Positions 1 through 8,890 are shown, numbered from the stretch's first letter. The stretch is DNA of 64,000 bases from Massilia eburnea (GCF_009720745.1 NZ_WNKX01000021.1:36428-100427), one strand, 5' to 3'. Numbers and translations: made by a program. Notes: generated by a model not told the origin, from the sequence alone.

Positions 1-1093
1 CGTTGACGACGATCTTCTCGCCCGGCTTCAGGCCGTCGCGCACCACGCGCAGGCCTTCGATGTTCGGGCCCAGCACCACCGGACGGTATTCCGCCTTGTT
101 GTCGGCGCCGACCACGAACACGAACTTGCGATTCTGGTCCGTGCCCACTGCGCGCTCGTTGATCAAGAGCGAATCGCGGGTGGCGGTGCCGCCATCCAGC
201 TGGACGCGGGCGAACAGGCCTGGCACCAGTATGCGGTCCTTGTTGTCGAAGGTGGCGCGCATGCGCACGGAGCCGGTGTGGGTATCGAGCTGGTTGTCGA
301 CGAATTCCAGCTTGCCCTCATGCGGGAAGCCGGCTTCGTTGGCCAGGCCGACCTTCACGGCAACCGGCTGGCCTTTGTGGGCCTGGCCGCCCACGCGCAG
401 GAAGGTGTCTTCGTCGCCGTCGAAGCTGGCGTAGATCTTGTCCAGCGATACGACGCTGGTCAGCACGGCGTTCGGGTCAACCAGGTTGCCGAGGGTGATC
501 TCTGCCTTCGACACGCGGCCGTTGATCGGCGATACCACCTGGGTGTAGGACAGGTTCAGGCGCGCCGCATCCGCTGCAGCTGCGGCGGCGCGGGCCGATG
601 CATCGAGTTCCTTCAGCGCCGAGGCGCGTTCATCGAACTCGCGCTGGGCGATGGCTTTATCGGCCAGCAGCTTTTCAGCACGGGCCAGCTCCACTTTGGC
701 CAGGTCGGCCTTGGCGCGCGCCGAAACGGCGGCGGCGTCGGCGCGGCTGGCTTCTGCCTGGAATGGACGCGGATCGATCACGAACAGCACGTCACCCTTT
801 TTCACCTCGCTGCCAGGCTTGAAGTTCACGGCAGTAATGAAGCCACTCACGCGTGGACGGATTTCCACGCGGTCGATAGCTTCGATACGGCCCGAGAATT
901 CCTGGGTCTCTGCGACCGACTTCTGCACCACAACGGCTGCCGATACCGGCGGGCCGCCTGCAGCAGGGCCCTGGCTTTCGGCCGGCTTGCTATTGGCGTT
1001 GCAGCCGGACAGGATGGCCGCCGCCAAACCGCCCATCGCCAATGCGGCAACCAGCGGCCGTACAAGAGTGGATTTTTGATTCATCTTCTTCAT
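1..1093 (-). CDS. RND efflux periplasmic adaptor (MFP/HlyD family), 3' end beyond window
   Basis: Membrane-fusion adaptor linking an inner-membrane RND pump to an outer-membrane channel. About 364 residues are visible; the C-terminus lies left of the window. The start at 1093 gives MKKMNQKSTL and is preceded by AGAGG at 6 nt. A lipoprotein signal ends in LSGC with Cys31. Then come the beta-barrel/lipoyl half motif (VEIRPRVSGF), an alanine-rich alpha-hairpin with AEKLLADKAIAQREFD, and the second lipoyl half (VVSPINGRVSKAEITLG). All are typical of AcrA/MexA/MdtA proteins. It lies 100 nt downstream of the hydrolase-like gene on the same strand, so it may share its transcript. The pump gene itself should lie left of the window. 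The family call is firm; the substrate cannot be told. Confidence 0.93.
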   Translation of the reverse strand, partial: MKKMNQKSTLVRPLVAALAMGGLAAAILSGCNANSKPAESQGPAAGGPPVSAAVVVQKSVAETQEFSGRIEAIDRVEIRPRVSGFITAVNFKPGSEVKKGDVLFVIDPRPFQAEASRADAAAVSARAKADLAKVELARAEKLLADKAIAQREFDERASALKELDASARAAAAAADAARLNLSYTQVVSPINGRVSKAEITLGNLVDPNAVLTSVVSLDKIYASFDGDEDTFLRVGGQAHKGQPVAVKVGLANEAGFPHEGKLEFVDNQLDTHTGSVRMRATFDNKDRILVPGLFARVQLDGGTATRDSLLINERAVGTDQNRKFVFVVGADNKAEYRPVVLGPNIEGLRVVRDGLKPGEKIVVN

Positions 1094-1144
1094 TCTTAAC
1101 CTCTTGGGGGTGAGAGTAATAAAATTTGGCAAAAAGGAGCCCAT

Positions 1145-1168
1145 GTGCCTCGCAGGCACTATTTTTTA
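1145..1168 (+). terminator. terminator-like hairpin pointing against the flanking genes
   Basis: A perfect 6-bp stem (GTGCCT/AGGCAC, 3-nt loop) is followed on the + strand by TATTTTTT. Both flanking genes run on the - strand, for which the U-tract would be on the wrong side. It may stop antisense transcription into the hydrolase-like gene or be a simple leader hairpin of the adaptor gene. Confidence 0.35.
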
Positions 1169-1193
1169 ACGACTGTTTTTTGGTAAACCGGCT

Positions 1194-2039
1194 TTACGCC
1201 GACGGCTGTTCCGGGCCGTCGATGGCGCTGATAAAACTGGCCATCTCTTTCAACGCAAAGCCCCTGCACGCGCATTCATTCCTGGCTCCCGGCTCCTGCA
1301 GTGGCGCCGGTGGCATGCGTCTGACTGTTGTCTTTACTCCGCAGGCGATCAGTTTCGCCCCGTATTGTTCTGCTTCGTCCCTCAGCGGGTCGTCTTCGGC
1401 CGAGAGGATCAGGGCCGGCGGTAAATTTTTCAGGCGGCTCGATTGCAGCGGCGACGCGTAAGGGTGGGCGCGGTCGGCGGCATTCGGCAGGTAGCCGCGG
1501 TAGGCGGCGGCGCAGGTATTCGCTACCTGCATCTTGTCCGGGCAGTTCGGCAGCTCGCGCATGGAACAGGTGCTCAGGCCAGGATCGAGCATCGGCATGA
1601 TCAGGATCTGGCCCGCCAGCGCCGGGCCGCCGCGGTCGCGCGCCATCAGCGCCGACACTGCCGCCAGGTTGGCGCCGGCCTCGATGCCGGCCGTCAGCAG
1701 CTGCTTGCCGCTCCAGGCCAGCTTGCTCTTGTTCTTCTTGGCCCAGGCCAGCACGGCGTGGGCGTCTTCCACCGCAGCCGGGAACGGGCTGACGGCCGCC
1801 AGGGTGTAATTGGTCGCCAGGATCACGTGGCCAGGATTGCAAGTGACCAGGTGGCGCAGGAATTCGTCCGCCTCCTCCAGGTCGCCGGCGACAAAGCCGC
1901 CGCCGTGGAAGAAGACAATCAGCGCGTCGCGCTTGGCGGACGGATTCCCGGCCAGGTACAGGCGTGCGGCGAGCGGCCCCTGGGCCCCGCGCACTTCGAG
2001 TTCGCGGATCTTCAGGTCCGCCGGCGCCTGCGCCGTCAC
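1194..2039 (-). CDS. alpha/beta-hydrolase fold protein (HSL family) lacking catalytic Ser and His
   Basis: 281 aa, GTG start overlapping the stop of the upstream microprotein (GTGA). The fold follows hormone-sensitive-lipase-type esterases: oxyanion motif FFHGGG at residues 44-48, a core matching the usual GDSAGGNLAA segment at 118-127, and the acid segment SAEDDPLRDE near 213-222. The nucleophile elbow, however, reads GIEAGAN, with Glu120 where Ser is expected. The C-terminal segment that normally carries His-Gly-Phe reads ECACRGF, with Arg259. Two of three catalytic residues are therefore missing, yet the frame is intact. This suggests a non-catalytic or repurposed protein. It sits between a small membrane protein and an efflux adaptor, so a binding or sensing role in that operon is possible but unproven. 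Confidence 0.85.
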   Translation of the reverse strand: MTAQAPADLKIRELEVRGAQGPLAARLYLAGNPSAKRDALIVFFHGGGFVAGDLEEADEFLRHLVTCNPGHVILATNYTLAAVSPFPAAVEDAHAVLAWAKKNKSKLAWSGKQLLTAGIEAGANLAAVSALMARDRGGPALAGQILIMPMLDPGLSTCSMRELPNCPDKMQVANTCAAAYRGYLPNAADRAHPYASPLQSSRLKNLPPALILSAEDDPLRDEAEQYGAKLIACGVKTTVRRMPPAPLQEPGARNECACRGFALKEMASFISAIDGPEQPSA

Positions 2040-2215
2040 TCTTTCGCCTCCGCGGAGGCGTGGCCGCTGGCCGATGCCAGCAAGGTGTGCGCCGGCGCCG
2101 CGCCAAAGCCTACCTGCGCGCCGTAAGAGTATTCATCGGTATACAGGACGCCTGCCAGGGCGATCGCGCCCAGCGCCAGCGATACCATTGCAAAGAATCC
2201 ATCCCGGTTACTCAT
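2036..2215 (-). CDS. 59-aa membrane microprotein, translationally coupled to hydrolase-like gene
   Basis: A short ORF with ATG at 2215 preceded by AAAGGAG at a good distance. It encodes MSNRDGFFAM, a single hydrophobic helix at about residues 8-24, then a small Ala/Gly/His-rich tail. Its TGA overlaps the GTG start of the hydrolase-like gene, a classic coupling arrangement. No family is recognised. The strong Shine-Dalgarno sequence, the membrane segment and the coupling make it a real gene rather than a chance ORF. It would be the first gene of the operon leading to the efflux adaptor. Confidence 0.7.
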   Translation of the reverse strand: MSNRDGFFAMVSLALGAIALAGVLYTDEYSYGAQVGFGAAPAHTLLASASGHASAEAKE

Positions 2216-2381
2216 GACTGCTCCTTTTCTCTGTTACCGAAGCCACTGTAATCTTTCCCATCGCGGGAAGGTCAATAGCTTTTTCATGCTGCAATACGGT
2301 AATAATAAACTTCCACTAGAATAAGAAAAATACACTAATGTTGAATTGATTGTTCAGAATCTCGAACAATGGGGTGGACTC

Positions 2382-3338
2382 ATGAATAAGCTGCAAGCAA
2401 TGGAAGTCTTTGTCCAGGTGGTTGACGCCGGGGGCTTCACGCGCGCCTCGGAAACCCTGCAACTGCCCAAGGCCACCGTCTCCACCCTGGTGGCCAGCCT
2501 GGAAACCGCGCTGGCGGTCAAGCTGCTGCACCGGACCACGCGCCAGGTATCCGTCACCGCCGACGGCGCTGCCTACTATGAAAGATGCCTGCGCATCCTG
2601 GCCGACGTCAAGGATGCCGAGGAATCGCTGTCACGCACCCGCCTGAGCCCCAGCGGCCGGCTGCGGGTCGACGCGCCGACCGGATTGTCGAATGAAATCC
2701 TGGTGCCCGCCCTGCCCTCATTCTTTGAACAATACCCCGATATCCAGCTTGAACTCGGTTGCAGCGACCGGCCCGTCGATTTGATCGAGGAAGGCGTCGA
2801 TTGTGCAGTGCGGGGTGGCCAATTGGCCGATTCCACGCTGATCGCGCGGCGCGTCGGCCTGCTCAATTTCGTCACCTGCGCGGCGCCCTCCTACCTGGAA
2901 CGCTTCGGCACGCCGACGCACCCGCGCGATCTGGAACGGCACCGCTGCATCAATTATTTTTCGTCCAAGACCGGAAAAATCTACAACTGGGATTACGCGC
3001 GCGACGGCGAGCGCATCGAAATGACCTTGCCTGGCATGGTCGCGCTGAACGATTCCAACGCCTACCTGACCGCAGGGCTGGCCGGCCTGGGTATCATCAT
3101 GATGACGGACGTACAGCTGGACAACCACGGCGGCAATGGCAGCCGCCTGGTGCGCGTGCTGGACGACTGGATTACCGACCCGCTGCCGATCCACGTGGTG
3201 TACCCTCAGAACCGCCACCTGTCGGCCAAGGTGCGTGTCTTCGTCGAATGGGTGGCGGACCTGATGGCCAGCCACCCCCAGATGCGGCTGCGCCCACTGG
3301 CCAACGCCCCTGCCCTGCCTTTGGAGCTGACTGCATGA
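2382..3338 (+). CDS. LysR-family transcriptional regulator
   Basis: 318 aa from ATG 2382 (MNKLQAMEVFVQVVDAGGF), with GGGGTGG upstream; an upstream TTG at 2346 is in frame but has no such support. The N-terminal winged helix-turn-helix (residues about 4-62, FTRASETLQLPKATVSTLVA) is followed by a LysR substrate-binding domain (about 90-295) of the DsdC/CrgA-like subgroup. Its TGA overlaps the ATG of the next gene, a hydroxyacid dehydrogenase. Unusually for LysR proteins it is therefore co-transcribed with its probable target rather than divergent from it. The divergent microprotein operon starts at 2215 and leaves a 166-bp shared promoter region. Confidence 0.93.
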   Translation: MNKLQAMEVFVQVVDAGGFTRASETLQLPKATVSTLVASLETALAVKLLHRTTRQVSVTADGAAYYERCLRILADVKDAEESLSRTRLSPSGRLRVDAPTGLSNEILVPALPSFFEQYPDIQLELGCSDRPVDLIEEGVDCAVRGGQLADSTLIARRVGLLNFVTCAAPSYLERFGTPTHPRDLERHRCINYFSSKTGKIYNWDYARDGERIEMTLPGMVALNDSNAYLTAGLAGLGIIMMTDVQLDNHGGNGSRLVRVLDDWITDPLPIHVVYPQNRHLSAKVRVFVEWVADLMASHPQMRLRPLANAPALPLELTA

Positions 3339-4285
3339 CCGAACGCCTTGTCTTCCTCGACCGCGACAGCATTATCGCCGACATCCGCCGGCCGGCCTTT
3401 GCCCACGAATGGGCTGAATACCCGGCCTCCAGTGCAGCCGAAGCGATCGAACGCCTGCAGGGCGCAACGATCGCCATCAGCAACAAGGTGCCGCTGCGCG
3501 CCGAGGCGCTGGCCGCCCTGCCAAGCCTGAAGATGATCGCCGTCGCCGCCACCGGCACCGACATCGTCGACCTGGCCGCGGCGCGCGAACGGGGCATCAC
3601 GGTATCGAATATCCGCGGCTATGCGCACGCGGCGGTGCCGGAGCATGCGTTCGCCCTGATCCTGGCGCTGCGCCGCCAGCTGCTGGCCTATCGCGCCGAC
3701 GTCGAGGCGGGCCTGTGGGAGAAGTCGCCGCGTTTCTGCCTGTTCCACCACCCGATCCGCGACCTGCACGGCAGCCGCCTGGGCCTCCTGGGCTACGGCG
3801 ACCTGGGCAAGCAGGTGGCCCACCTGGGCCGCGCCTTCGGCATGGAAATCGTGGTCCACACCCGCACGCCGAGCGACGACCCGAACGTACGCAACGTGAG
3901 CTGGGATGAGCTGCTGGAAACTTCCGACGTATTGAGCCTGCATGCACCGCTCACCGACGCCACGCGCAACATTATCGGTGCGGACGAACTGGCGCGCATG
4001 AAGCCAAGCGCCATCCTGGTCAACACCGCGCGCGGCGGCCTGGTGGACGAAGCTGCGCTGGCCGACGCCTTGCGGCGCGGCGTGATCGCCGGCGCCGGCT
4101 TCGACGTGCTGTCCAAGGAGCCGCCCGTGCCCGACAACCCGCTGCTGCAGCTGCGCCTGCCCAACTTCCTGCTCACGCCCCATTCGGCCTGGGCCAGCGG
4201 CCAAGCCATGCAAGGCCTGGCCGACCAGCTGATCGACAATATCGAAGCCTTCATCGCAGGCCGTCCGGCCAACCGCGTCGCATGA
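3335..4285 (+). CDS. D-2-hydroxyacid dehydrogenase (NAD-binding, glycerate dehydrogenase-like)
   Basis: 316 aa, start ATG 3335 overlapping the LysR stop (ATGA). It reduces a 2-keto acid, or oxidises a D-2-hydroxyacid, with NAD(P)H. Seen in order: the split catalytic domain; the Rossmann motif LGLLGYGDLGKQVA (about residues 148-161); the substrate/NAD segment NTARGGLVDEAAL with the catalytic Arg region; a downstream acidic region (GAGFDVLSKEPP); and the His motif LTPHSAWAS. Closest in pattern to HprA-type hydroxypyruvate/glycerate dehydrogenases, but the substrate is unproven. The stop overlaps the start of the downstream sensor kinase, so regulator, enzyme and kinase form one translational chain. 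Confidence 0.92.
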   Translation: MTERLVFLDRDSIIADIRRPAFAHEWAEYPASSAAEAIERLQGATIAISNKVPLRAEALAALPSLKMIAVAATGTDIVDLAAARERGITVSNIRGYAHAAVPEHAFALILALRRQLLAYRADVEAGLWEKSPRFCLFHHPIRDLHGSRLGLLGYGDLGKQVAHLGRAFGMEIVVHTRTPSDDPNVRNVSWDELLETSDVLSLHAPLTDATRNIIGADELARMKPSAILVNTARGGLVDEAALADALRRGVIAGAGFDVLSKEPPVPDNPLLQLRLPNFLLTPHSAWASGQAMQGLADQLIDNIEAFIAGRPANRVA

Positions 4286-6435
4286 AGCCCGTCCGCTACA
4301 AGGCGGCCCTCGGCACCTACCTGGCGCTGGCCTTCTGCGCACTGGCCATGCTGATGGGCGCCATTCTTGCCGCCATCATCGGCCACACCGCCGGCGACCA
4401 GGTCAAGGCCGATATCGGCAATGCGCTCTCGGACCTGGCCCTGCAAGCGTCGGACAAGCTCGATCGCAATATGTTCGAGCGTTACCGCGAACTTCAACTG
4501 CTGGCCCAGCGTCCCGACATGGGCGCCGCCGCCCCGCCCGCCGCCCGCCGCGCCACGCTGGAAACGCACCAGCGCAGCTACCCGCACTATGCCTGGCTCG
4601 GCGTCACCGGCGAGGACGGCCATGTGCTGGCCGCCACCGGCACCCTGCTGGAAGGCCACGACGTCAGCGAGCGCCCCTGGTACCGCAACGCCAAGGCCGG
4701 CACCTTCGTCGGCGACGTGCACGATGCGGCGCTGCTGGCCAAGCTGCTGCCGGCCTCCGGCCCGGACGCGGCGCGCTTCATCGACCTCGCCTTCCCGCTG
4801 GCAGACGACAGCGGCGTCCTGGGCGCCCACCTGTCGTGGCAATGGGCGCGGGAACTGGAACGTTCGGTGATGGAACCGGTCAGCATCCACCGTGAGGTGC
4901 AGGCCATCATCGTCGACCGCGCCGGCAAGGTCCTGCTCGGCCCGCCGGAGCTGGAGGCGAAGACCTTGCCGCTGCAGGGCCGCCATGCCGGCTACCGCGT
5001 CGAACGCTGGTCCGACGGCGTCGACTACCTTGTTGGCTACGCGCGCACGCGCGGCCACGCCGCCTACCCCGGCCTGGGCTGGGCGGTCCTGGTGCGCCAG
5101 CGGGTCGACACCGCCTGGACGCCGGTACACGAACTGCAGGAACGCGCCTGGTGGATGGGCGTGGCGATGGCTGCCCTGTTCTCGCTGCTGGCCTTCCCGC
5201 TCTCGCGCCGCATCGCACGCCCGCTGCGCCAGCTGGCCGACGCCGCCGACCGTATCCGCCAGGGCGAGGCCGCCGCACTGCCGCAACTGGCGCCCTACGC
5301 CGAAGTACAGGCGCTGTCGCGCACCTTGATCTCACTGGTGGCCAACCTGGAAGGCCGCGTCAGCGCCCGCACCCGCCAGTTGCGCGAAGCCATGCAGCGC
5401 ATCGGCGCCATCATCGACAGCGCGCAGGACGCCTTCATCGCCGCCGATCCCGATGGCCGCATCAGCGACTGGAACCCGGCCGCCGAGCGCATGTTCGGCT
5501 GGACGCGCGCGGAAGCCGTCGGCAAGAGCTATATCGCGCTGATGGTGCCGCAGCGCTTCCGCGCGCAGCAGGAAGCCGCCCTGGCCGCCGCCCGCGGCAG
5601 CGATGCCGCCTCCTTCGGCCGCCGCGTGCAGCTCGCCCTGATCCGGCGCGACGGCGCTGAGCTGGTGGTGGAAGCGAGCGTCAGCCGCCCCGCCGATGCC
5701 TTGTTCACGGCCTTCCTGCACGATATTTCCGAGCAGCGCAAGGTGGAGGAGATGAAGAACGAGTTCATCGCCACCGTTTCCCACGAGCTGCGCACGCCGA
5801 TGACTTCGATCCGCGGCTCGCTGTCCATGCTCATCGAAGGCGCGGCCGGCGAGTTGCCGCCGGACGTGCGGCACCTGGTCAACATTGCCTACCAGAGCAG
5901 CGAACGCCTGGTACGGCTGGTCAACAATATCCTCGATATCGAAAAGATCGAGGCCGGCAAAATGGATTTCCGCAGCGAAGAACTGACCGTCGCCCCACTG
6001 CTGGAAGAAGCCTTCAATGCGGTGCGCGGCAGCGCTGCCGAGCGTCCGGTGGCGCTGGAACGCCAGGGCGATGGGCGCGGCATGAAAGTGCGCGGCGACC
6101 GCGACAAGCTGGTCCAGGTGCTGGTCAACCTGCTCTCCAACGCCATCAAGTATTCACCGCAGTTCAACACCGTGACCCTGGCCTGCGCCGCCACGCCGGA
6201 AGGGATTCGCATGTCCGTCAGCGACAACGGCGCCGGCATCCCGCAGGAATTCCAGGCTCGCGTCTTCGAAAAGTTCGGCCAGGCCGACAGTTCCGACACC
6301 CGCATCAAGGGCGGCACCGGACTGGGTCTGGCGATTTGCCGCGCCATCGTCGAACAGCATGGCGGCAGCATCGGCTTCGAGACCAGGGAAGGCCAGGGGA
6401 CGACCTTCCACGTGGTGCTGCCGGCCGTTAGCTGA
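4282..6435 (+). CDS. membrane sensor histidine kinase (Cache-HAMP-PAS-HisKA-HATPase)
   Basis: 717 aa. TM1 at about residues 11-33, a large periplasmic double-Cache-type region to about 285, TM2 at about 293-313, then HAMP, a PAS domain (about 365-485, IIDSAQDAFIAADPDGRISD), HisKA with VSHELRTPM (His501) and a complete HATPase with N, G1 and G2 boxes (NLLSNAIKYS, DNGAG, GGTGLGLAI). It starts inside the stop of the dehydrogenase gene (ATGA). No response regulator follows in this operon. A CheY-like regulator is encoded at 8891-9268 on the other strand, in the unit convergent with it, and could be a partner. Its 3' end overlaps the glycosyltransferase 3' end by 8 bp. Confidence 0.94.
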   Translation: MKPVRYKAALGTYLALAFCALAMLMGAILAAIIGHTAGDQVKADIGNALSDLALQASDKLDRNMFERYRELQLLAQRPDMGAAAPPAARRATLETHQRSYPHYAWLGVTGEDGHVLAATGTLLEGHDVSERPWYRNAKAGTFVGDVHDAALLAKLLPASGPDAARFIDLAFPLADDSGVLGAHLSWQWARELERSVMEPVSIHREVQAIIVDRAGKVLLGPPELEAKTLPLQGRHAGYRVERWSDGVDYLVGYARTRGHAAYPGLGWAVLVRQRVDTAWTPVHELQERAWWMGVAMAALFSLLAFPLSRRIARPLRQLADAADRIRQGEAAALPQLAPYAEVQALSRTLISLVANLEGRVSARTRQLREAMQRIGAIIDSAQDAFIAADPDGRISDWNPAAERMFGWTRAEAVGKSYIALMVPQRFRAQQEAALAAARGSDAASFGRRVQLALIRRDGAELVVEASVSRPADALFTAFLHDISEQRKVEEMKNEFIATVSHELRTPMTSIRGSLSMLIEGAAGELPPDVRHLVNIAYQSSERLVRLVNNILDIEKIEAGKMDFRSEELTVAPLLEEAFNAVRGSAAERPVALERQGDGRGMKVRGDRDKLVQVLVNLLSNAIKYSPQFNTVTLACAATPEGIRMSVSDNGAGIPQEFQARVFEKFGQADSSDTRIKGGTGLGLAICRAIVEQHGGSIGFETREGQGTTFHVVLPAVS

Positions 6436-7843
6436 TGTCGCGCTGCCAGCCGGCCTTGCGGTTCATTACGCCCCACTTGGCCTCGCCGCCGCGCAACCAC
6501 TTGAACAGGCCCACCAGGCGCCACCAGCTGTTCAGCTGCCGGTACCCGAAATTCTCGGCGACCACCACCACCGCCAGCATCAACAGCTGGCCCGGCCGCT
6601 GGTACAGGTGGAAGGATAGCTCCTCCAGCAACAGGCCGAAGGCGGACAGCAGGATGCCCAGTCCGATGGCGACGAAGAAGAAGATGGCCGCCGAATCCCA
6701 GGAAATCCAGCCCTGCCACCAGGCCACCGCCATGAACACATAACCGAAGATCTCGACCAGGCCGCCCAGCCATTCGAACAGGACGAAGAACGGGAACGCC
6801 AGCCAGCCCGCTACCCCGCCGTGCCGGTTGAACATCAGGCCCCAGTTGCTGTTCAGGCTTTCCGACAAACCGCGCTGCCAGCGGATGCGCTGGTTGCGCA
6901 GCTGCTTGTGGTCTTCCGGCGCCTCGGTCCAGCACACCGGGTCGGCCACGAATTCAATCTTGTACGGAGTGCCGCGCGCGCGCAGCTTGCGGTGAATGCG
7001 CACCACCAGCTCCATGTCTTCGCCGATGGAGCCGGGCGTATAGCCGCCGACCGACACCACGGTCTCCTTGCGGAACAGGCCGAAGGCGCCGGAGATGATC
7101 AGCATGCCGTTGATGACGGACCAGCCCAGGCGGCCGAACAGGAAGGCGCGCAGGTATTCCACCACCTGGAACAAGGCCCAGGGATTGTGCGGCATGCCGA
7201 TGCGCGTCAGGTAGCCGCCGCGCACTTCGCAGCCGTTGGCGATGCGCACCGTGCCGCCGCTGGCCACCATCTGCGGGTCGCCCAGGAAGGGACGCACCAG
7301 GCGCTGCAGGCTGTCGCGCTGCAGGATGGAATCGGCGTCGACGCCGCAGAACAGCGGGTAGCGCGCGGCATTGATGCCGGCATTCAGGGAATCGGCCTTG
7401 CCGCCGTTGGCCTTGTCGATCACGCGCAGGTTCGGGAAGCGCGTGGAGCGGTAGATCGCGCGCACCGGCTCGGTCTCCAGCTGGATACGGTACGCCTCGG
7501 GGAAAGGCGCCAGCGAGAACTCCTCGGTCAGCACTTGCAGCGTGCGGTCGGTCGAGCCGTCGTTGACGACGATGACTTCCATCTCGGAATACGACAGCTG
7601 CAGCATGGAGCGCACCGAGGCGGCGATGGTGGCCTCCTCGTTATAGGCCGGCACCACGATGCTGATGGGCGGCTCCAGCGCGGAATACACCTGCGGCAGG
7701 TCGTCCAGCACCGCCTCCTGGGCGCGCTTGCGCAGCGCGAACATGGCCAGGATATTGAGCAGCAGGTAGCCGCCGTTCAGCAGCACGAAGTACACCAGCA
7801 CACCAACGGTGAAGATCTGGATCACCAGCGAGTCGGGCTTCAT
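6428..7843 (-). CDS. family-2 processive glycosyltransferase (polysaccharide synthase-like)
   Basis: 471 aa. An N-terminal TM helix (about 8-30), a GT-A domain with NDGSTDRT (residues 94-101), GVDADS (167-172) and the QRIRW acceptor motif near residue 315, then several C-terminal TM helices (about 345-435). This is the architecture of PgaC/hyaluronan/cellulose-synthase-like enzymes that polymerise and extrude a polysaccharide. It lacks a PilZ domain, so c-di-GMP control, if any, is not in this chain. Its ATG overlaps the stop of the HEAT-repeat gene, which follows a response-regulator gene; all three are probably one operon. The polymer is unknown. Confidence 0.9.
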   Translation of the reverse strand: MKPDSLVIQIFTVGVLVYFVLLNGGYLLLNILAMFALRKRAQEAVLDDLPQVYSALEPPISIVVPAYNEEATIAASVRSMLQLSYSEMEVIVVNDGSTDRTLQVLTEEFSLAPFPEAYRIQLETEPVRAIYRSTRFPNLRVIDKANGGKADSLNAGINAARYPLFCGVDADSILQRDSLQRLVRPFLGDPQMVASGGTVRIANGCEVRGGYLTRIGMPHNPWALFQVVEYLRAFLFGRLGWSVINGMLIISGAFGLFRKETVVSVGGYTPGSIGEDMELVVRIHRKLRARGTPYKIEFVADPVCWTEAPEDHKQLRNQRIRWQRGLSESLNSNWGLMFNRHGGVAGWLAFPFFVLFEWLGGLVEIFGYVFMAVAWWQGWISWDSAAIFFFVAIGLGILLSAFGLLLEELSFHLYQRPGQLLMLAVVVVAENFGYRQLNSWWRLVGLFKWLRGGEAKWGVMNRKAGWQRDIS

Positions 7844-8889
7844 GCCACCTCTCTTTCAGCCGCCACCTGCTTGAGCATATCGGCGGCGTAGCGGTCGTCC
7901 GCATTGCGTAAATCGGCCAGTTCGGCCTCCGTCAGGAAAGGCAAGGACAGCAAGGCCTCTGCAGCGCGGTAGCGCACCCACCATTCCGGGTCGGACAGCA
8001 AGGCGCGCAGCCGGTCGACGTCGCTGCGGTCGCCCAGTTCGCCCAGCGCACGCACCGCCTGCAGGCGGATGCGCCAGTCGGCGCTGCCCAGGTGTCCCCG
8101 CACCTGTTCCAGGACAGCCGGCGAGCGGGCCAGGCGCAAGGCGGCCAGCACCACGTCGGCCTGGTCGCTGGCCAGGTAGCCCTTCAGCTGCGCCAGCGGC
8201 AGGTCGATGCGCAAGGCCGCCACCAGGCGCAAGGCTTGCGGCAATTCTTCCGGCGTGACGCGCAACAAGGCCAGGGCCAGCACCAGCTGCCATTCGCCGC
8301 GCACGTTCTGCAGGATATTGGCCAGCTGGGACAATGGCCAGTCGTCGCGCCGCAGCAGCACGGGGGCCATTTCCTGCGCGGAGCGTGCTGCATCGGTCTG
8401 CACCAGCGCCCACAGCGCATGCACGGAGGAGGCACTGTCGGCGGCATGCGCCGCCCGCGCCAGCGGTTCCCAGGATGCCTTGTCGCGCATATGGCCCAGC
8501 GCCAGCGTCGCCAGCAGCCGCTCGGCGCGGTTGCCGCGCACCAGCAGCTTGCGCATATACGCATCGCAGCCCACGCGGCGGGCGATGCGGTTCAAGCCTT
8601 CGCTGGCTTCGCCGCGCACCGCTTGCTGCAGGTGCAGCCAGAGCTTGATGAACAGGACCTGGTCGCGCCGCGCCAGTTCGGGCAGGTTGGCCAGTTCATC
8701 GCCGGCGATCGCGGCATTCAGCAGGGGGCGCCATTTCAGCGTCAAGGCCTGCTCGCGGCGCTGCAGACGGCGCATCGAGAAGCGCAGCCAGACGATCTGC
8801 AACCCGACCAGCACGGTCAAAACAATGGTACCAATGCCGGCCCATAATGCGACCTGCAGGTAGATGTCAGAAGGCGGTCTGTAGTCCAA
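7840..8889 (-). CDS. membrane-anchored HEAT-repeat protein
   Basis: 349 aa from a TTG start at 8889, supported by GAAGGA overlapping the end of the response-regulator gene (gap of 1 nt). One N-terminal TM helix (about 10-32), then alpha-helical HEAT/armadillo repeats recognisable as LGHMRDKASWEPLARAAH, RLQAVRALGELGDRSDVDRL and YRAAEALLSLP. Such repeats are scaffolds for protein-protein contacts. Placed between a CheY-like regulator and a polysaccharide synthase and overlapping the latter by ATGA, it is a plausible adaptor passing the regulator's state to the synthase. That role is inferred from order only. Confidence 0.85.
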   Translation of the reverse strand: MDYRPPSDIYLQVALWAGIGTIVLTVLVGLQIVWLRFSMRRLQRREQALTLKWRPLLNAAIAGDELANLPELARRDQVLFIKLWLHLQQAVRGEASEGLNRIARRVGCDAYMRKLLVRGNRAERLLATLALGHMRDKASWEPLARAAHAADSASSVHALWALVQTDAARSAQEMAPVLLRRDDWPLSQLANILQNVRGEWQLVLALALLRVTPEELPQALRLVAALRIDLPLAQLKGYLASDQADVVLAALRLARSPAVLEQVRGHLGSADWRIRLQAVRALGELGDRSDVDRLRALLSDPEWWVRYRAAEALLSLPFLTEAELADLRNADDRYAADMLKQVAAEREVA

Positions 8890-8890
8890 A

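Noticed and set aside
3206..5286. Long - strand ORFs (378 and 497 aa) opposite the dehydrogenase and kinase genes
   Set aside because: They are antisense shadows of high-GC genes: composition is low-complexity Arg/Ala/Gly/Gln/His and no motif is visible, while the + strand genes are full-length families.
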